Source: Sphingopyxis sp. (GTDB taxonomy: Bacteria > Pseudomonadota > Alphaproteobacteria > Sphingomonadales > Sphingomonadaceae). Taken from it: 64,000 nt of DNA. The stretch spans positions 1 through 64,000 of the forward strand of contig NVXM01000027.1 in NCBI GenBank assembly GCA_002733865.1, written 5' to 3'. The notes below the pieces were generated by a model. The model was not told the DNA's origin. It did no database searches and saw nothing but the letters and a program-made list of their open reading frames with translations. Position numbers and translations under genes: made by a program. Positions 8,388 to 18,440 of this stretch are shown one piece after another. Numbering within the stretch: position 1 is the first letter of the stretch; every line of letters begins with the position of its first letter.

Positions 8388-9337
8388 TTTCCAAATATGG
8401 CTCGCAGCTCTTTGCTGGCCTGCCCCAAAAGCGTGTCGGCCAATATGGTCGGGGCCGAAACATCACCGATATCAAAATGCGAGCTTCCAGCTACAAATTC
8501 CGACCCATCCGGCAACAAGATTTCAGCCCGAAGATACACTTTCGCTCCCTCAATCGTCGCCAGCGCGGCAACCGGACTATGACAATCAGCGGTTAACTGT
8601 TTCAGGAATAGCCGTTCTGCAATGACGGCACGGAATGTTTTTGAGGATGATATCGCGCGCATCAGGTGGCGGACATGCCGATCGTCGGCCCGTGTCTCGA
8701 TCCCGACCGCGCCCTGCGCCGGTGCCGGCAGCATGATCTCATCGGAAATTTCGGTGCCGATGTCATCCATATCCAGCCGCTTGAGGCCAGCGGCGGCCAG
8801 CAAGGTCGCGTCATATTCGCCATCTTCAATCTTCTGCAACCGGGTCTGCACATTACCGCGGATCAGCCGGATATCGAGATCGCTCCTTTGCCGCAGAAGC
8901 TGTGCCTTGCGGCGGGGGGAAGCCGTACCGACGACGGCCCCTTCCGCCAGGGCATCAATCGACTCCACGCCGACCAGCCGGTCATGGATATCCGCCCGTT
9001 CGAGCATCGCGGCGAGAATGAATCCTTCCGGGCGGATGGTTTCGACATCCTTCATGCTGTGTACCGAACAGTCGATCTCGCCTTTGCCTAGCGCGTGATC
9101 GAGCTCTTTCGTCCATAATGCCTTGCCGCCGACCTCCGCCAGCGCCCGATCCAGAATCTTGTCGCCACTGGCGACCATCGGCACCAGTTCTACCTGTTCG
9201 GATCGCCAGCCATGGGTCGATAATAGCGCGTTGGCGGTCATTTTGGCCTGAGCCATGGCCAGAGGCGATTGGCGCGTACCGATACGCAAAGGCCGGTCTA
9301 TTCCGGCGAGAATCTCATTTTTGCTGTTTTCATTCAT
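8384..9337 (-). CDS. hemC: Hydroxymethylbilane synthase (porphobilinogen deaminase)
   Basis: 317 residues, normal size. It joins four porphobilinogens into hydroxymethylbilane. Visible signatures are RIGTRQSPLAMAQA at the N-terminus, the catalytic Asp region HSMKDVE, and the C-terminal ADCHSPVAALA holding the cysteine that carries the dipyrromethane cofactor. The gene opens the minus-strand hemC-hemD-mic60 unit and diverges from tsaD with only 44 bp between the two starts, so promoters of both must lie in that gap. Confidence 0.96.
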   Translation of the reverse strand: MNENSKNEILAGIDRPLRIGTRQSPLAMAQAKMTANALLSTHGWRSEQVELVPMVASGDKILDRALAEVGGKALWTKELDHALGKGEIDCSVHSMKDVETIRPEGFILAAMLERADIHDRLVGVESIDALAEGAVVGTASPRRKAQLLRQRSDLDIRLIRGNVQTRLQKIEDGEYDATLLAAAGLKRLDMDDIGTEISDEIMLPAPAQGAVGIETRADDRHVRHLMRAISSSKTFRAVIAERLFLKQLTADCHSPVAALATIEGAKVYLRAEILLPDGSEFVAGSSHFDIGDVSAPTILADTLLGQASKELRAIFGK

Positions 9338-9381
9338 GATAGCGCTTGTCCTAATGGCTTGAGCGCCTAAGTAAAAGCGTC

Positions 9382-10416
9382 ATGAGCCTGATCTTGGGAA
9401 TTGAATCCAGCTGCGATGAGACAGCGGCCGCGCTAGTCACGTCTGATCGGCAGATTTTGGCGCACAAACTGGCAGGCCAGGAAGCCGAACACGCGCCCTT
9501 TGGTGGCGTCGTTCCCGAAATCGCTGCCCGCGCGCACGCCGAGATTCTGACTCCGCTGATAGCTGCAGCGCTTGCTGAAGCAGACAAATCGCTGGACGAC
9601 GTGGATGCGGTGGCCGCAACCGCCGGTCCGGGACTAATCGGCGGCGTCATGGTGGGTCTCGTCACCGGCAAGGCGCTCGCGATGGCCGCCAACAAGCCGC
9701 TGATTGCCGTCAATCATCTCGAAGGCCACGCACTTTCCCCTCGGCTGAGCAATCCCGATCTGCAGTTTCCCTATTTGCTCATGCTGGTATCCGGGGGCCA
9801 TTGCCAGATCTTGCGCGTCGAAGGCGTCGGTCAGTATCGGCGTCTGGCAACCACGATCGATGACGCGGCAGGCGAGGCCTTTGACAAAACCGCCAAAATA
9901 CTGGGCCTTGGCTATCCCGGCGGCCCCCGGGTCGAGGCCTTCGCCAAGCAAGGCGATCCGGGTGCCGTTCCGCTGCCGCGACCGTTGCTGCGGTCGGCAG
10001 AACCGCATTTTTCTTTCGCCGGGCTCAAAAGCGCAGTGGTACGCGCCCATCAAAGCGGCGATCACCAACCGGAAGATATAGCCGCATCCTTTCAGCAGGC
10101 CGTCGTCGATTGTTTGCGCGACCGGCTCGTAAAGGCGATAAAGGAACAGGCCCACTGCGCGCATCTGGTGGTGGCGGGCGGAGTCGCTGCCAATGGTCCG
10201 ATTCGCGCGATGCTCGAGCAGGTTGCCGACGAGAACGGGATGGCGTTCACGGCACCACCGCAGTGGCTATGCACCGACAATGCCGCGATGATTGCCTGGG
10301 CTGGCGCGGAGCGCTTTGCAGCCGGCCTGACCGATCCGCTGGACTTTGTCGCAAGACCGCGCTGGCCGCTGGATCCCACTGCTGATAAAGCGCGCGGTGC
10401 AGGAGTGAAAGCATGA
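9382..10416 (+). CDS. tsaD: tRNA N6-adenosine threonylcarbamoyltransferase
   Basis: 344 residues. TsaD transfers the threonylcarbamoyl group to A37 of tRNAs reading ANN codons, together with TsaB and TsaE. The N-terminus [17 protein letters not shown] is diagnostic. The metal-binding His pair is in [10 protein letters not shown], and [12 protein letters not shown] and the C-terminal [12 protein letters not shown] complete the ASKHA-type nucleotide site. The last four bases overlap the start of gpsA (ATGA). Confidence 0.97.
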   Translation: MSLILGIESSCDETAAALVTSDRQILAHKLAGQEAEHAPFGGVVPEIAARAHAEILTPLIAAALAEADKSLDDVDAVAATAGPGLIGGVMVGLVTGKALAMAANKPLIAVNHLEGHALSPRLSNPDLQFPYLLMLVSGGHCQILRVEGVGQYRRLATTIDDAAGEAFDKTAKILGLGYPGGPRVEAFAKQGDPGAVPLPRPLLRSAEPHFSFAGLKSAVVRAHQSGDHQPEDIAASFQQAVVDCLRDRLVKAIKEQAHCAHLVVAGGVAANGPIRAMLEQVADENGMAFTAPPQWLCTDNAAMIAWAGAERFAAGLTDPLDFVARPRWPLDPTADKARGAGVKA

Positions 10417-11408
10417 CGGTGCCTGTTGCTAAAATCGGCGTAATTGGCGCTGGCGCCTGGGGCACCGCCCTCGCGCAGGTTTTGTCCGAAGGTCAGGATC
10501 AACTGCTGCTGTGGGCCCGTGAGACCGAGACTGTCGATCAGATCAATAGCGGTCACGAGAACCGGTCCTTTCTTCCCGGCTATCGGCTCTCCGAAAATAT
10601 CCTGGCAACCCAGGACTGGGATACGATGGCTGCCTGCGATATCTTGCTATTGGTCACGCCCGCGCAATATCTGCGCGCGACCCTTGATTCCTTGCCGGAC
10701 ACTGATGCGACGCTGATCCTGTGTTGCAAGGGCATCGAAGCGCAGAGCCGGATGCTGATGAGCGAAGTCGCTGCAGAATTGCGACCGGACAATCCGCTCG
10801 CGGTGCTGTCCGGCCCGACCTTTGCCCACGAAGTGGCCCAGGGCCTGCCCACTGCCCTCACCCTGGCGTGCGAAAGCGAAGATGTGTGGCAGCGGCTCAA
10901 TCCGCTGATCGCGAAAACCAGTTTTCGGCCCTATTTCTCCGACGATGTCATCGGCGCCGAAATAGGCGGCGCGGTCAAGAACGTACTGGCAATCGGCTGC
11001 GGCGTGGTCGACGGTGCCGGTCTCGGACAAAACGCAAGAGCATCGCTGATCGGTCGTGGCTTTGCCGAGATGCTGCGCTATGGCGCGGCGCGGGGCGCCA
11101 AGGCGGAGACCTTGTCCGGGCTTTGCGGTCTCGGCGACCTCGTGCTCACCTGCTCCTCTACGAGCTCTCGCAATTTTTCACTCGGTCGGGGCCTGGGAGA
11201 GGGCCTGCCGGCCGACTCGCTGTTATCCGACCGGACAACGGTTGCGGAAGGCGCTTTCACCGCTCCGGTCCTGCAGCAGGATGCGCGGGCACGGCAGGTC
11301 GATATGCCTATTGTTGATGCGGTGTGCGCTTTGCTCGCCGGTGAAGCCGACGTTCAGTCTGTGGTCACCCAGCTCATGAAAAGGCCTCTGGTTTCCGAAC
11401 GCCGATAG
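10413..11408 (+). CDS. gpsA: Glycerol-3-phosphate dehydrogenase (NAD(P)+)
   Basis: 331 residues, standard GpsA size. It reduces dihydroxyacetone phosphate to sn-glycerol-3-phosphate for phospholipid synthesis. The Rossmann motif [13 protein letters not shown] is at the N-terminus, followed by [22 protein letters not shown], the catalytic Lys region [11 protein letters not shown], and GLGDLVLTC. It is translationally coupled to tsaD by a 4-bp overlap, a common pairing in alphaproteobacteria. Confidence 0.97.
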   Translation: MTVPVAKIGVIGAGAWGTALAQVLSEGQDQLLLWARETETVDQINSGHENRSFLPGYRLSENILATQDWDTMAACDILLLVTPAQYLRATLDSLPDTDATLILCCKGIEAQSRMLMSEVAAELRPDNPLAVLSGPTFAHEVAQGLPTALTLACESEDVWQRLNPLIAKTSFRPYFSDDVIGAEIGGAVKNVLAIGCGVVDGAGLGQNARASLIGRGFAEMLRYGAARGAKAETLSGLCGLGDLVLTCSSTSSRNFSLGRGLGEGLPADSLLSDRTTVAEGAFTAPVLQQDARARQVDMPIVDAVCALLAGEADVQSVVTQLMKRPLVSERR

Positions 11409-11485
11409 GCCAAAGGCATGATGATGACAAATTCCCGAAACTTCTCTAGACTGCTTCGCTTGGAGCGGACCAGCCGGAGAGCGAA

Positions 11486-13009
11486 TTGAACAGTCCTGAA
11501 TCATCAGGCACGGCTGGTGCAGCGTCACTGGATGGCCCGAAAGCCGCTGACAAAAGCAAGGATGATATTGCCGCGCTGGCCAAAGGCGGGCGGACCAATA
11601 TTTTTGGCTTTCTGCTTCGATTGGCGGCGCGGCTGCCTTTCCTGTTCATCGCGGGACGGATTTATGGTCCGGATGCACTTGGCCGCTTTGCCTATGCGAT
11701 ATTGGTGGTCGAATTTGCCGCCCAGCTGGCGACGCTGGGTCTTAAGCGGGGGCTGGCAGCCCAGCTGAGCAAGACCGACAGGCCACATGTGCATGTCGTC
11801 TGGGACGGCCTGCTGGTCAGCTTTCTGGCATCCGCGATTGCTGCGGCGATCTTGATCGCTTTCCCGTTCATCATGTTTCCCAACAGCACGATCAACGGAC
11901 TCGATCGATTTCTCCCGCTGGTCATATTCACTGTGGTTGGAGCGGACATTGCGCTCGCGGCCCTCGCCTATCGCTATGATATTGCGGCAACCGTCCGCGC
12001 CCGGTCGATCGTCGAACCATGGACCATCAGCATCGCGGCCTTTCTCTTCTCCTATTATTCCCTGCGCGACGGCCTGATCCTTTCCTATGTCGTATCGATG
12101 ATCGCAGCGCTGGGTGCGTCGCTTTGGCCCTTGTTCAAAAGCTATGGCTTGCCCCGGGGCTGGCGTCCGGATCCCCTGGATATCGCCGTGATTGCCCGGC
12201 GCAATATGCCGCTGGCGGCAGCCGATGCGGCCGAATGGGGTTCGCGCCGCCTAGATCTCGCGATTCTCGGACTGTTCGCCTCACCCGCCATCGTTGGCGT
12301 TTACTATATTGCCCAGCAAGTGGCGAGCCTGCCGCAGAAGCTGAAAACCAGCTTCGATCCAATTCTCGGCCCCGTCATCACCCGCAATCTGGCAGACGGC
12401 AATTTGAAGGCGATCGCCAGTCAGGTCAGCCAGGTCGGTTACTGGATCATCGCGGCACAAATCGGCATCGCACTGGCCTTGGCCATACCGGGCGAGGCGG
12501 TGATGGGTCTGGTCGGTCCGAATTTCGTCGGCGGGACCGGCGCTCTGGCTTTTCTGCTGGCAGCCGAAGCAGTCGCCGCAACCGCAGTAGTCAGCGAATC
12601 CGCGCTGGTTTACATCGCGCGCCACCGCAATCTGCTGATCTCGTTATCAATGCTGCTGCTGCAGGCCGGGCTCAGCGTGGCCTTCATCCAGATTTGCATC
12701 TATATGGAATGGGGGCCTTTGTTTCGCGCCGCCGCTGTTGCGGCGGCCCTCATGGTGGCCCTTGCCTATGCCTCGGTCATCAAGGCAATTTTCCTGTCAA
12801 AACTGCTCGGCGCTCCCGTCAATGGCTGGCGCTGGACATTGTTGATCGCGATTGGTGTCGCGAGCGCGATCGGCTATCTCGCCACCTATCTCCCGGAATG
12901 GGCGGAATTGATTATCGGAATCCCGCTCATCCTCGGCAGCTACGCGTGGGTCATCTGGAAATGGGGCTTCGGTCCCGAGGACCGGAAGCTTTTTAAAATG
13001 AAAGGCTGA
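11486..13009 (+). CDS. Polysaccharide flippase-like membrane protein (MOP superfamily)
   Basis: 507 residues with about 12 predicted membrane spans. The first half carries a motif typical of Wzx/polysaccharide exporters (FIAGRIYGPDALGRFAYAIL), and the central NMPLAAADAAEWGSRRLDLA with PQKLKTSFDPILGPVI matches sphingomonad oligosaccharide flippases. It would move a lipid-linked glycan across the inner membrane. The start is a TTG at 11486 well placed behind CCGGAGAG; no ATG in frame fits. Its stop abuts the convergent adenosine kinase stop. No glycosyltransferase genes adjoin it, so the substrate is unknown. Confidence 0.82.
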   Translation: MNSPESSGTAGAASLDGPKAADKSKDDIAALAKGGRTNIFGFLLRLAARLPFLFIAGRIYGPDALGRFAYAILVVEFAAQLATLGLKRGLAAQLSKTDRPHVHVVWDGLLVSFLASAIAAAILIAFPFIMFPNSTINGLDRFLPLVIFTVVGADIALAALAYRYDIAATVRARSIVEPWTISIAAFLFSYYSLRDGLILSYVVSMIAALGASLWPLFKSYGLPRGWRPDPLDIAVIARRNMPLAAADAAEWGSRRLDLAILGLFASPAIVGVYYIAQQVASLPQKLKTSFDPILGPVITRNLADGNLKAIASQVSQVGYWIIAAQIGIALALAIPGEAVMGLVGPNFVGGTGALAFLLAAEAVAATAVVSESALVYIARHRNLLISLSMLLLQAGLSVAFIQICIYMEWGPLFRAAAVAAALMVALAYASVIKAIFLSKLLGAPVNGWRWTLLIAIGVASAIGYLATYLPEWAELIIGIPLILGSYAWVIWKWGFGPEDRKLFKMKG

Positions 13010-14008
13010 TTAGCCGAGCCGCTTTTTTACCAGCTCCTGCAAATCTGCTTCCGGACGCGCGCCGAAATGCGAAATCACTTCCGCCGCCGCGACGGCACCC
13101 ATGGTCAGACAATCTTCCATCGAGCGCTTTTCGACATAGCCACTCAGGAAACCGGCTGCGAAAAGGTCACCAGCACCCGTCGTATCGACGATCTGGTCGA
13201 CCGGTTCCGCGGCAACCGAAGTTGTCTTCCCGTCGCGCACTGCAATCGCGCCTTTTTCGCTGCGCGTGACCACCAGCGTCTCAACCTTTGCGGCCGACTC
13301 GGCTACCGCTGCGTCAAAATCTTCAGTCTCGGCCAGCATCATGATTTCCGCTTCGTTGGCGAACAGAATATCAATCTTCCCGCCATCGATCAGTTCGCGG
13401 AACTCCGCCCGGTGCCGGTCCACACAGAAGGTGTCCGACAGGGTGAAGGCAACTTTCCGGCCATTTTTCTTCGCAATATCGATGCCGAGCGCCATCGCCG
13501 CCTTGGGTTCGTCGGCATCCCACAAATAGCCTTCCAGATAGAGAATCGCGCCGCTGGCAATCAGCTCTGCGTCAACCGCCGCCGGCGGCAGGAATTGCGA
13601 TGCGCCCAGAAACGTGTTCATGGTCCGCTGCGCATCCTGCGTGACAAAAATCAGGCACCGCGCCGTCGGCGGCTGCTTGCCCAGGGGCGGAACGTCAAAA
13701 TCAATACCAGTCGCGCGAATGTCGTGGGCAAAGACTTCGCCCAGCTGATCGTCCGCGACTTGAGCGATCAGAGCGCACTGACGACCAAGGGTAGAAGCGC
13801 CAGCAAGCGTATTGGCTCCGGACCCGCCGCTGATTTCCCGCGCAGGCCCCATATCACGATAGAGCGCTTCGGCCCGGTCGGCGTCGATCAGGGCCATGCT
13901 GCCCTTGACCAGCTGCTCTTCGTCCAGAAATTCGTCGCTTGCTTGGGAAATTACATCGACAATGGCGTTGCCGATCGCGACGATATCATAACGGGCTTCG
14001 GTGGTCAT
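13010..14008 (-). CDS. Adenosine kinase (PfkB family sugar/nucleoside kinase)
   Basis: 332 residues. Both PfkB signatures are present: SGGSGANTLAGASTLG in the N-terminal half and DTTGAGDLFAAGFLSGY near the C-terminus, where the Asp is the catalytic base and GAGD forms the anion hole. The N-terminus (YDIVAIGNAIVDVISQASDE) matches the adenosine-kinase-like branch common in alphaproteobacteria. It phosphorylates adenosine or a similar nucleoside with ATP in the cytosol. Exact substrate is by similarity only. The start lies 106 bp from the divergent EI24 gene. Confidence 0.88.
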   Translation of the reverse strand: MTTEARYDIVAIGNAIVDVISQASDEFLDEEQLVKGSMALIDADRAEALYRDMGPAREISGGSGANTLAGASTLGRQCALIAQVADDQLGEVFAHDIRATGIDFDVPPLGKQPPTARCLIFVTQDAQRTMNTFLGASQFLPPAAVDAELIASGAILYLEGYLWDADEPKAAMALGIDIAKKNGRKVAFTLSDTFCVDRHRAEFRELIDGGKIDILFANEAEIMMLAETEDFDAAVAESAAKVETLVVTRSEKGAIAVRDGKTTSVAAEPVDQIVDTTGAGDLFAAGFLSGYVEKRSMEDCLTMGAVAAAEVISHFGARPEADLQELVKKRLG

Positions 14009-14114
14009 AAAATTCCTCTTTCGGCTTTTGCTCAGTTGGGCGTGCGTTAAGGCTTTGCCACGCTGCCATCAAGCAGAATTGACGGTCGCCCGGCAATCGT
14101 TACAAGAAGGGCAA

Positions 14115-14792
14115 ATGATACAGGCCTTCACCCGCTCGCTTGCGCAGCTCACCGATCGGTCGATATTGGTGATCCTGCTGAAGGTCGTACTGCTCACGAT
14201 ATTGCTGTTCCTGCTGTTCGGGGTCGCGGCCTATTTTGGGCTGGTATCGCTGTTTGCGCAGCTTGGTTGGGAAGGCGGCGGATTTGCCGCAGCAGCCGCG
14301 GCAGCGATCATCGCTATATTGACCGGGCTGCTGCTCTTTCGCATCGTCGCCATATTTGTGCTCAACATCTTCTCCGATGATATCGTCGACGCGGTCGAGC
14401 GGCGATACTATCCGGATTGGGCGGAAGCGGCAAAGCCACCGGGTTACACACTCGGCATCAAAATGGGGCTGGCTTCCACTGGCCGCGCCCTGGGTTACAA
14501 TATTCTTGCCGCTCCGCTCTACGCCGTGCTGCTGGTCACAGGCATCGGCGTGCCTATCGCGTTTTTCGCGGTCAATGGACTGCTGCTCGGCCGCGATCTT
14601 CAGGACATGGTCGCAGCGCGCCATGTTCGCGATTATCAGAATCTCAAGGCGGAATGGAACTTGCCGAAAGTGCCGCGCTTCATCCTCGGCCTGATCGCTG
14701 CATTGTTGCTGGCGATACCCTTTGTCAATTTCCTTGCGCCGGTTTTGGCAGCCGCTATGGCTACCCATCTGGTGCATGGAAGAAGGACCTAG
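14115..14792 (+). CDS. EI24/CysZ-like membrane protein
   Basis: 225 residues with several hydrophobic segments. It shows the EI24 domain pattern: a long first hairpin, then DDIVDAVERRYYPD, a span region, and the C-terminal FLAPVLAAAMATHLVH that is typical of the family (CysZ in enterobacteria, a sulfate permease). The ATG at 14115 has AGAAGGG in good position; the frame extends upstream into the intergenic region without support. It lies 7 bp ahead of a lipoprotein gene and is probably co-transcribed with it. Sulfate transport is not established for this branch. Confidence 0.8.
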   Translation: MIQAFTRSLAQLTDRSILVILLKVVLLTILLFLLFGVAAYFGLVSLFAQLGWEGGGFAAAAAAAIIAILTGLLLFRIVAIFVLNIFSDDIVDAVERRYYPDWAEAAKPPGYTLGIKMGLASTGRALGYNILAAPLYAVLLVTGIGVPIAFFAVNGLLLGRDLQDMVAARHVRDYQNLKAEWNLPKVPRFILGLIAALLLAIPFVNFLAPVLAAAMATHLVHGRRT

Positions 14793-14799
14793 CGAGACC

Positions 14800-15165
14800 A
14801 TGAAAGCCAAGTTTCTTATATTGCTCAGCCTGCCCGCGCTTGCAGCTTGCGCCTCGACGACAGCGACCAGAGGCCCCGCTTTGCCCGCCGTCTCCGATTC
14901 ACCGCTCAGCTCGGTGGCTGGCCTCGATATGGTCATGGGCAAGACCAGCGGGCAGCTTGTCCGTCTGTTTGGCGAACCTCAGCTCAACATCGCGGAACCA
15001 CCGGCCAGAAAACTGCAATTTGCCAGCGGCGCGTGCATCCTGGATGCCTATCTCTATCCACCAGAAGGCGGCGGCGAACAGCGCGTGACCCATATCGACA
15101 CCCGTCGCAGCGATGGCGCAGAAGTTGATCGGGTGAGTTGCGTCAACGCTTTACGGCGACGCTGA
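14800..15165 (+). CDS. Small lipoprotein, unknown function
   Basis: 121 residues starting with a lipoprotein signal peptide whose lipobox is ALAAC (Cys at about residue 17). The mature part contains VMGKTSGQLVRLFGEPQL, resembling the SmpA/OmlA-like folds in which a glycine-rich loop precedes a GEPQ turn, then a beta-rich tail. It is probably an outer- or inner-membrane lipoprotein facing the periplasm. The start overlaps nothing and follows GGACCTAGCGAGACC. It sits behind the EI24 gene and converges with queG, overlapping it by 15 bp. Confidence 0.75.
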   Translation: MKAKFLILLSLPALAACASTTATRGPALPAVSDSPLSSVAGLDMVMGKTSGQLVRLFGEPQLNIAEPPARKLQFASGACILDAYLYPPEGGGEQRVTHIDTRRSDGAEVDRVSCVNALRRR

Positions 15166-16206
15166 TCCAAGCTGGTCCAGCGCCCAGCCGGCAGCTTCGC
15201 GGACCGCTTCATCAGCATCATTCAGCAACGCCTGAACGGGCTCGATCAGGGCGCGATCACTGCTATTACCAGCAGCAATCAGCGCGTTCCGAACAATCCG
15301 GTTCCGTCCGCTCCGCTTGATCGGCGACCCTGAGAAAACTTTTCTGAAGCCGGCATCATCCAGCGCCAGCAGATCTGCCAGGGCCGGGGCTGCCAGCTCC
15401 GCTCTCGGCAGAAAGGCCTTGTTGGCCCTACCGGCTTGCGCAAATTTGTTCCAGGGGCAAACCGCCAGGCAATCGTCGCAGCCATAGATATGATTGCCGA
15501 TCGCCTTGCGATATTGGTGCGGGATCGGTCCTTTGTGTTCGATTGTCAGATAGGAGATACAGGCCCGGGCATCGAGCTGATAGGGTGCCGGAAAGGCATT
15601 GGTCGGGCAGATATCCTGACAGGCAGAACAACTACCGCAACGATCGCTTCCGGGCGTGGATGGCTCCAGCGCGAGCGTGGTGTAAATTGCGCCAAGGAAC
15701 AACCAGCTGCCGTGCTCGCGGCTGACCACATTGGTATGCTTGCCCTGCCAGCCGAGCCCTGCAGCTTCTGCCAGCGGTTTTTCCATCACAGGCGCGGTGT
15801 CGACGAAGACCTTCACTTCGCACTTTGCTTGCCCGACCAGCCAGCCAGCGGTGCGCTTGAGCGCGCCTTTGACAACGTCATGATAGTCCTTGCCCTGCGC
15901 ATAGACCGAAATCCGCCCGTGATCGGCGACATCCTCCAGCGCAAACGGATCGGTGGCGGGCGCATAGCTCATGCCCAGCATGATAACCGTCTGCACATCG
16001 GGCCACAGCGTCTGCGGGTCGGACCGCTCGTCCGCCCGGTTGGCCATCCAGATCATGTCGCCCTGCCGACCCTGATCCAGCCATTGCTGCAACCGATGGC
16101 GCGTTTCGGGCGCGAGACTGGACGGAGCAATGCCGACGGCAGAAAACCCCTCTTCCCGAGCCTTTATTTCGAGCGCTTTGGCCAATCTTAACTTGTCATC
16201 CGGCAT
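15151..16206 (-). CDS. queG: Epoxyqueuosine reductase
   Basis: 351 residues. QueG reduces epoxyqueuosine to queuosine at tRNA position 34 using cobalamin and two 4Fe-4S clusters. The ferredoxin-type Cys motifs are CGSCSACQDICPTNAF and CDDCLAVCPWNKF; the C-terminal part is a short HEAT-like region (SDRALIEPVQALLNDADEAV) as in known QueG structures. No signal peptide; cytosolic. The 3' end overlaps the convergent lipoprotein gene by 15 bp, and the start diverges from an ABC transporter operon. Confidence 0.95.
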   Translation of the reverse strand: MPDDKLRLAKALEIKAREEGFSAVGIAPSSLAPETRHRLQQWLDQGRQGDMIWMANRADERSDPQTLWPDVQTVIMLGMSYAPATDPFALEDVADHGRISVYAQGKDYHDVVKGALKRTAGWLVGQAKCEVKVFVDTAPVMEKPLAEAAGLGWQGKHTNVVSREHGSWLFLGAIYTTLALEPSTPGSDRCGSCSACQDICPTNAFPAPYQLDARACISYLTIEHKGPIPHQYRKAIGNHIYGCDDCLAVCPWNKFAQAGRANKAFLPRAELAAPALADLLALDDAGFRKVFSGSPIKRSGRNRIVRNALIAAGNSSDRALIEPVQALLNDADEAVREAAGWALDQLGSASP

Positions 16207-16250
16207 AGGCTGTCTCTATCAAACACTCGCATCAGATATGAAAGCCGTAA

Positions 16251-17213
16251 ATGCACGCGCCCCAATCCGAATTCGCCATCGAGGCCCGCAATATTATCAA
16301 AAGATTTGATGGCGAAGCGGCCGTTGACGGGATTGATCTGGCGATCAAAAAAGGCAGCATCTTCGGCATATTGGGGCCGAATGGAGCGGGCAAGACGACC
16401 ACCTTGCGCATGCTGCTCGGGATCATCGATCCGGACGAGGGCGAGCGTTTTCTGCTCGGCTCCCCCGATCCGATTTCCAAGGCGCATCAGGTCGGTTACC
16501 TGCCCGAGGAGCGCGGCCTCTATCAATCAATGAAAGCCTATGATGCGATTGCCTTCATGGGCGCCTTGCGCGGGTTGCCGCTGGCGAAAGGGCGCGAGCG
16601 CGGACGCCAGATGATGGAAGATCATGGCCTGGGCCATGCCGTCGACAAACAGATCCGGCAGCTTTCCAAAGGCATGGCGCAGACCGTCCAATTGCTCGGC
16701 ACGCTGGTGCACGATCCCGATCTGATCATTCTCGACGAACCCTTTTCCGGTCTGGATGCCCTCAACCAGGGCAAGCTGGAGCGGCTCATCCGGGACCAGG
16801 CCGACAAAGGCGTCACCGTCATTTTCTCGACTCATGTGATCGCGCATGCGGAACGGCTGTGCGAAGAGATTGCGATTATCGCAGAAGGGAAAATTCCGTT
16901 CAAAGGCAAGGTTTCGACGGCGCGCGACCGACTGCGCCCGCAAGTTCATCTCGAAACCCGCAATCTCGATGGACCGTGGCGCACTGCAATCCCGGCAGAC
17001 TGTAAACCGCTGGGGCACAACTGGCATTTCACCTTGCCGAAGAGCGGTGTGGAGCCGCTGCTGCACGCGCTGGTCGAAGGCGGTGCCGGTATCGAATCGC
17101 TGTCAATCGAACGACCTGGCCTGCACGACGCCTTTGTCGAGATCGCTGGCGAGGCGGCGGCTCGAAAAATGGAAGCCGATGCCGCGGGCAACACAGGGGA
17201 TGAAACCGCATGA
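16251..17213 (+). CDS. ABC transporter ATP-binding protein (NatA-like)
   Basis: 320 residues. Walker A is GPNGAGKTTTLRMLLG, the signature LSKGMAQTVQLLGTL, Walker B LIILDEPFSGLD, and the switch His is in IFSTHV. A C-terminal extension of about 90 residues follows, typical of the NatA/DUF4162 exporter group. It pairs with the permease whose start overlaps its stop by 4 bp. NatAB exporters move sodium or other small solutes outward with ATP; the substrate here is not known. The ribosome-binding site is weak. Confidence 0.92.
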   Translation: MHAPQSEFAIEARNIIKRFDGEAAVDGIDLAIKKGSIFGILGPNGAGKTTTLRMLLGIIDPDEGERFLLGSPDPISKAHQVGYLPEERGLYQSMKAYDAIAFMGALRGLPLAKGRERGRQMMEDHGLGHAVDKQIRQLSKGMAQTVQLLGTLVHDPDLIILDEPFSGLDALNQGKLERLIRDQADKGVTVIFSTHVIAHAERLCEEIAIIAEGKIPFKGKVSTARDRLRPQVHLETRNLDGPWRTAIPADCKPLGHNWHFTLPKSGVEPLLHALVEGGAGIESLSIERPGLHDAFVEIAGEAAARKMEADAAGNTGDETA

Positions 17214-18409
17214 TTGAAACCATCCGCGCAGCCTTTGTGATTGCCCGCCGCGACTTCACGGCAATCATTTTTTCCAAATCCTTCTTTTTCTTCCTGCTTG
17301 GCCCGTTGTTTCCGCTCGGTATCGGCGTAGCGGCTGGCGGACTAGGGTCGCAGGTATCCAGGGATATTGATAATTCGATCGTAGGTGTCGCTATCGACCG
17401 GCAGGAGACGGACCGATTGCTGGCCGCTCGAGAGAGATTGGCGAAAAGCCTCGGCGAGAAGGCTCTCCCCGAGCTGGTCGTCTTACAGGATTTTTCGGGC
17501 GAAGAAGCCGACATCGTGGCCGAGCTTCGGAGCAACCAGTCCTACACCGCAATCCTTTCCGGCACATTGGCCGAGCCAGTATTGACGGGCTCCAGCAGAG
17601 ACGTTGAAAGGTGGCGGGGGAAAATCGGGCTGCTGGCAGAAACCGCGCTGTCACAACCTGCGCCCGTGACTATCCAGACGAGGCTGGTCGAACAGACCAG
17701 CAGCTCTAGCGAGCGCAACCAGCTAGTGACGGCGCAGGGCGGTCAGGCATTGCTGATTCTGCTGACGATGATCCTGGCGGGCATGGTGCTGTCCAATCTG
17801 GTCGAGGAAAAAACCAACAAGATCATTGAAATTCTCGCCGCAGCCATACCAATGGATGCGATCTTCCTTGGCAAACTCTTTGCCATGCTCGGAATGGCTT
17901 TGGTCGGCATTGCTGTCTGGAGCACGATAGCATTCGCGATCACCCTGCTGATTGGCGCAAACTGGAGTGCGCTGCCCTCGCCTGCGGTCGGCTGGCCGCT
18001 TTTCGGACTGCTGATGATTTTCTACTTCTCCATGGCCTATCTTCTGCTCGGATCACTCTTTCTCGGGATTGGTGCTATGGCAACGACCGTACGCGAGGTA
18101 CAGACGCTGTCGATGCCGGTCACTATGGGTCAGCTGCTGGTGTTCTTCCTTGCCTATTCATCAATCACCAAGCTCGGCCAGCCGGTCGAATGGTTCGCCG
18201 TCCTGTTCCCGTTCAGTTCCCCGTTCGCGATGATCGCCCGCGCTGCCCAAATGGACAATATCTGGCAGCACGGACTGGCTTTGGTCTGGCAGGGCATTTT
18301 CACGATGATCATCATCCGCTTCTCGGTGATGCTGTTCCGCCGCAACGTGATGAAATCCGGACAGGCGGCCCGCAAAAAAAACCTGCTGGCCAGAGTCACC
18401 GGAAAATAA
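17210..18409 (+). CDS. ABC-2 type transporter permease (NatB-like)
   Basis: 399 residues. The topology is that of ABC-2 exporters with one N-terminal span (FFFLLGPLFPLGIGVAAGGL), a periplasmic domain of about 150 residues, and a cluster of five spans beginning at ALLILLTMILAGMVLSNLVE. The segment NLVEEKTNKIIEILAAAIP is the conserved cytosolic coupling stretch of this family. The GTG/ATG overlap with the ATPase gene shows that they form one transporter. Transport is outward; ligand unknown. Confidence 0.9.
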   Translation: MIETIRAAFVIARRDFTAIIFSKSFFFFLLGPLFPLGIGVAAGGLGSQVSRDIDNSIVGVAIDRQETDRLLAARERLAKSLGEKALPELVVLQDFSGEEADIVAELRSNQSYTAILSGTLAEPVLTGSSRDVERWRGKIGLLAETALSQPAPVTIQTRLVEQTSSSSERNQLVTAQGGQALLILLTMILAGMVLSNLVEEKTNKIIEILAAAIPMDAIFLGKLFAMLGMALVGIAVWSTIAFAITLLIGANWSALPSPAVGWPLFGLLMIFYFSMAYLLLGSLFLGIGAMATTVREVQTLSMPVTMGQLLVFFLAYSSITKLGQPVEWFAVLFPFSSPFAMIARAAQMDNIWQHGLALVWQGIFTMIIIRFSVMLFRRNVMKSGQAARKKNLLARVTGK

Positions 18410-18440
18410 TCTCGCGATTCACGCCATTTGCGGAAAAAAT

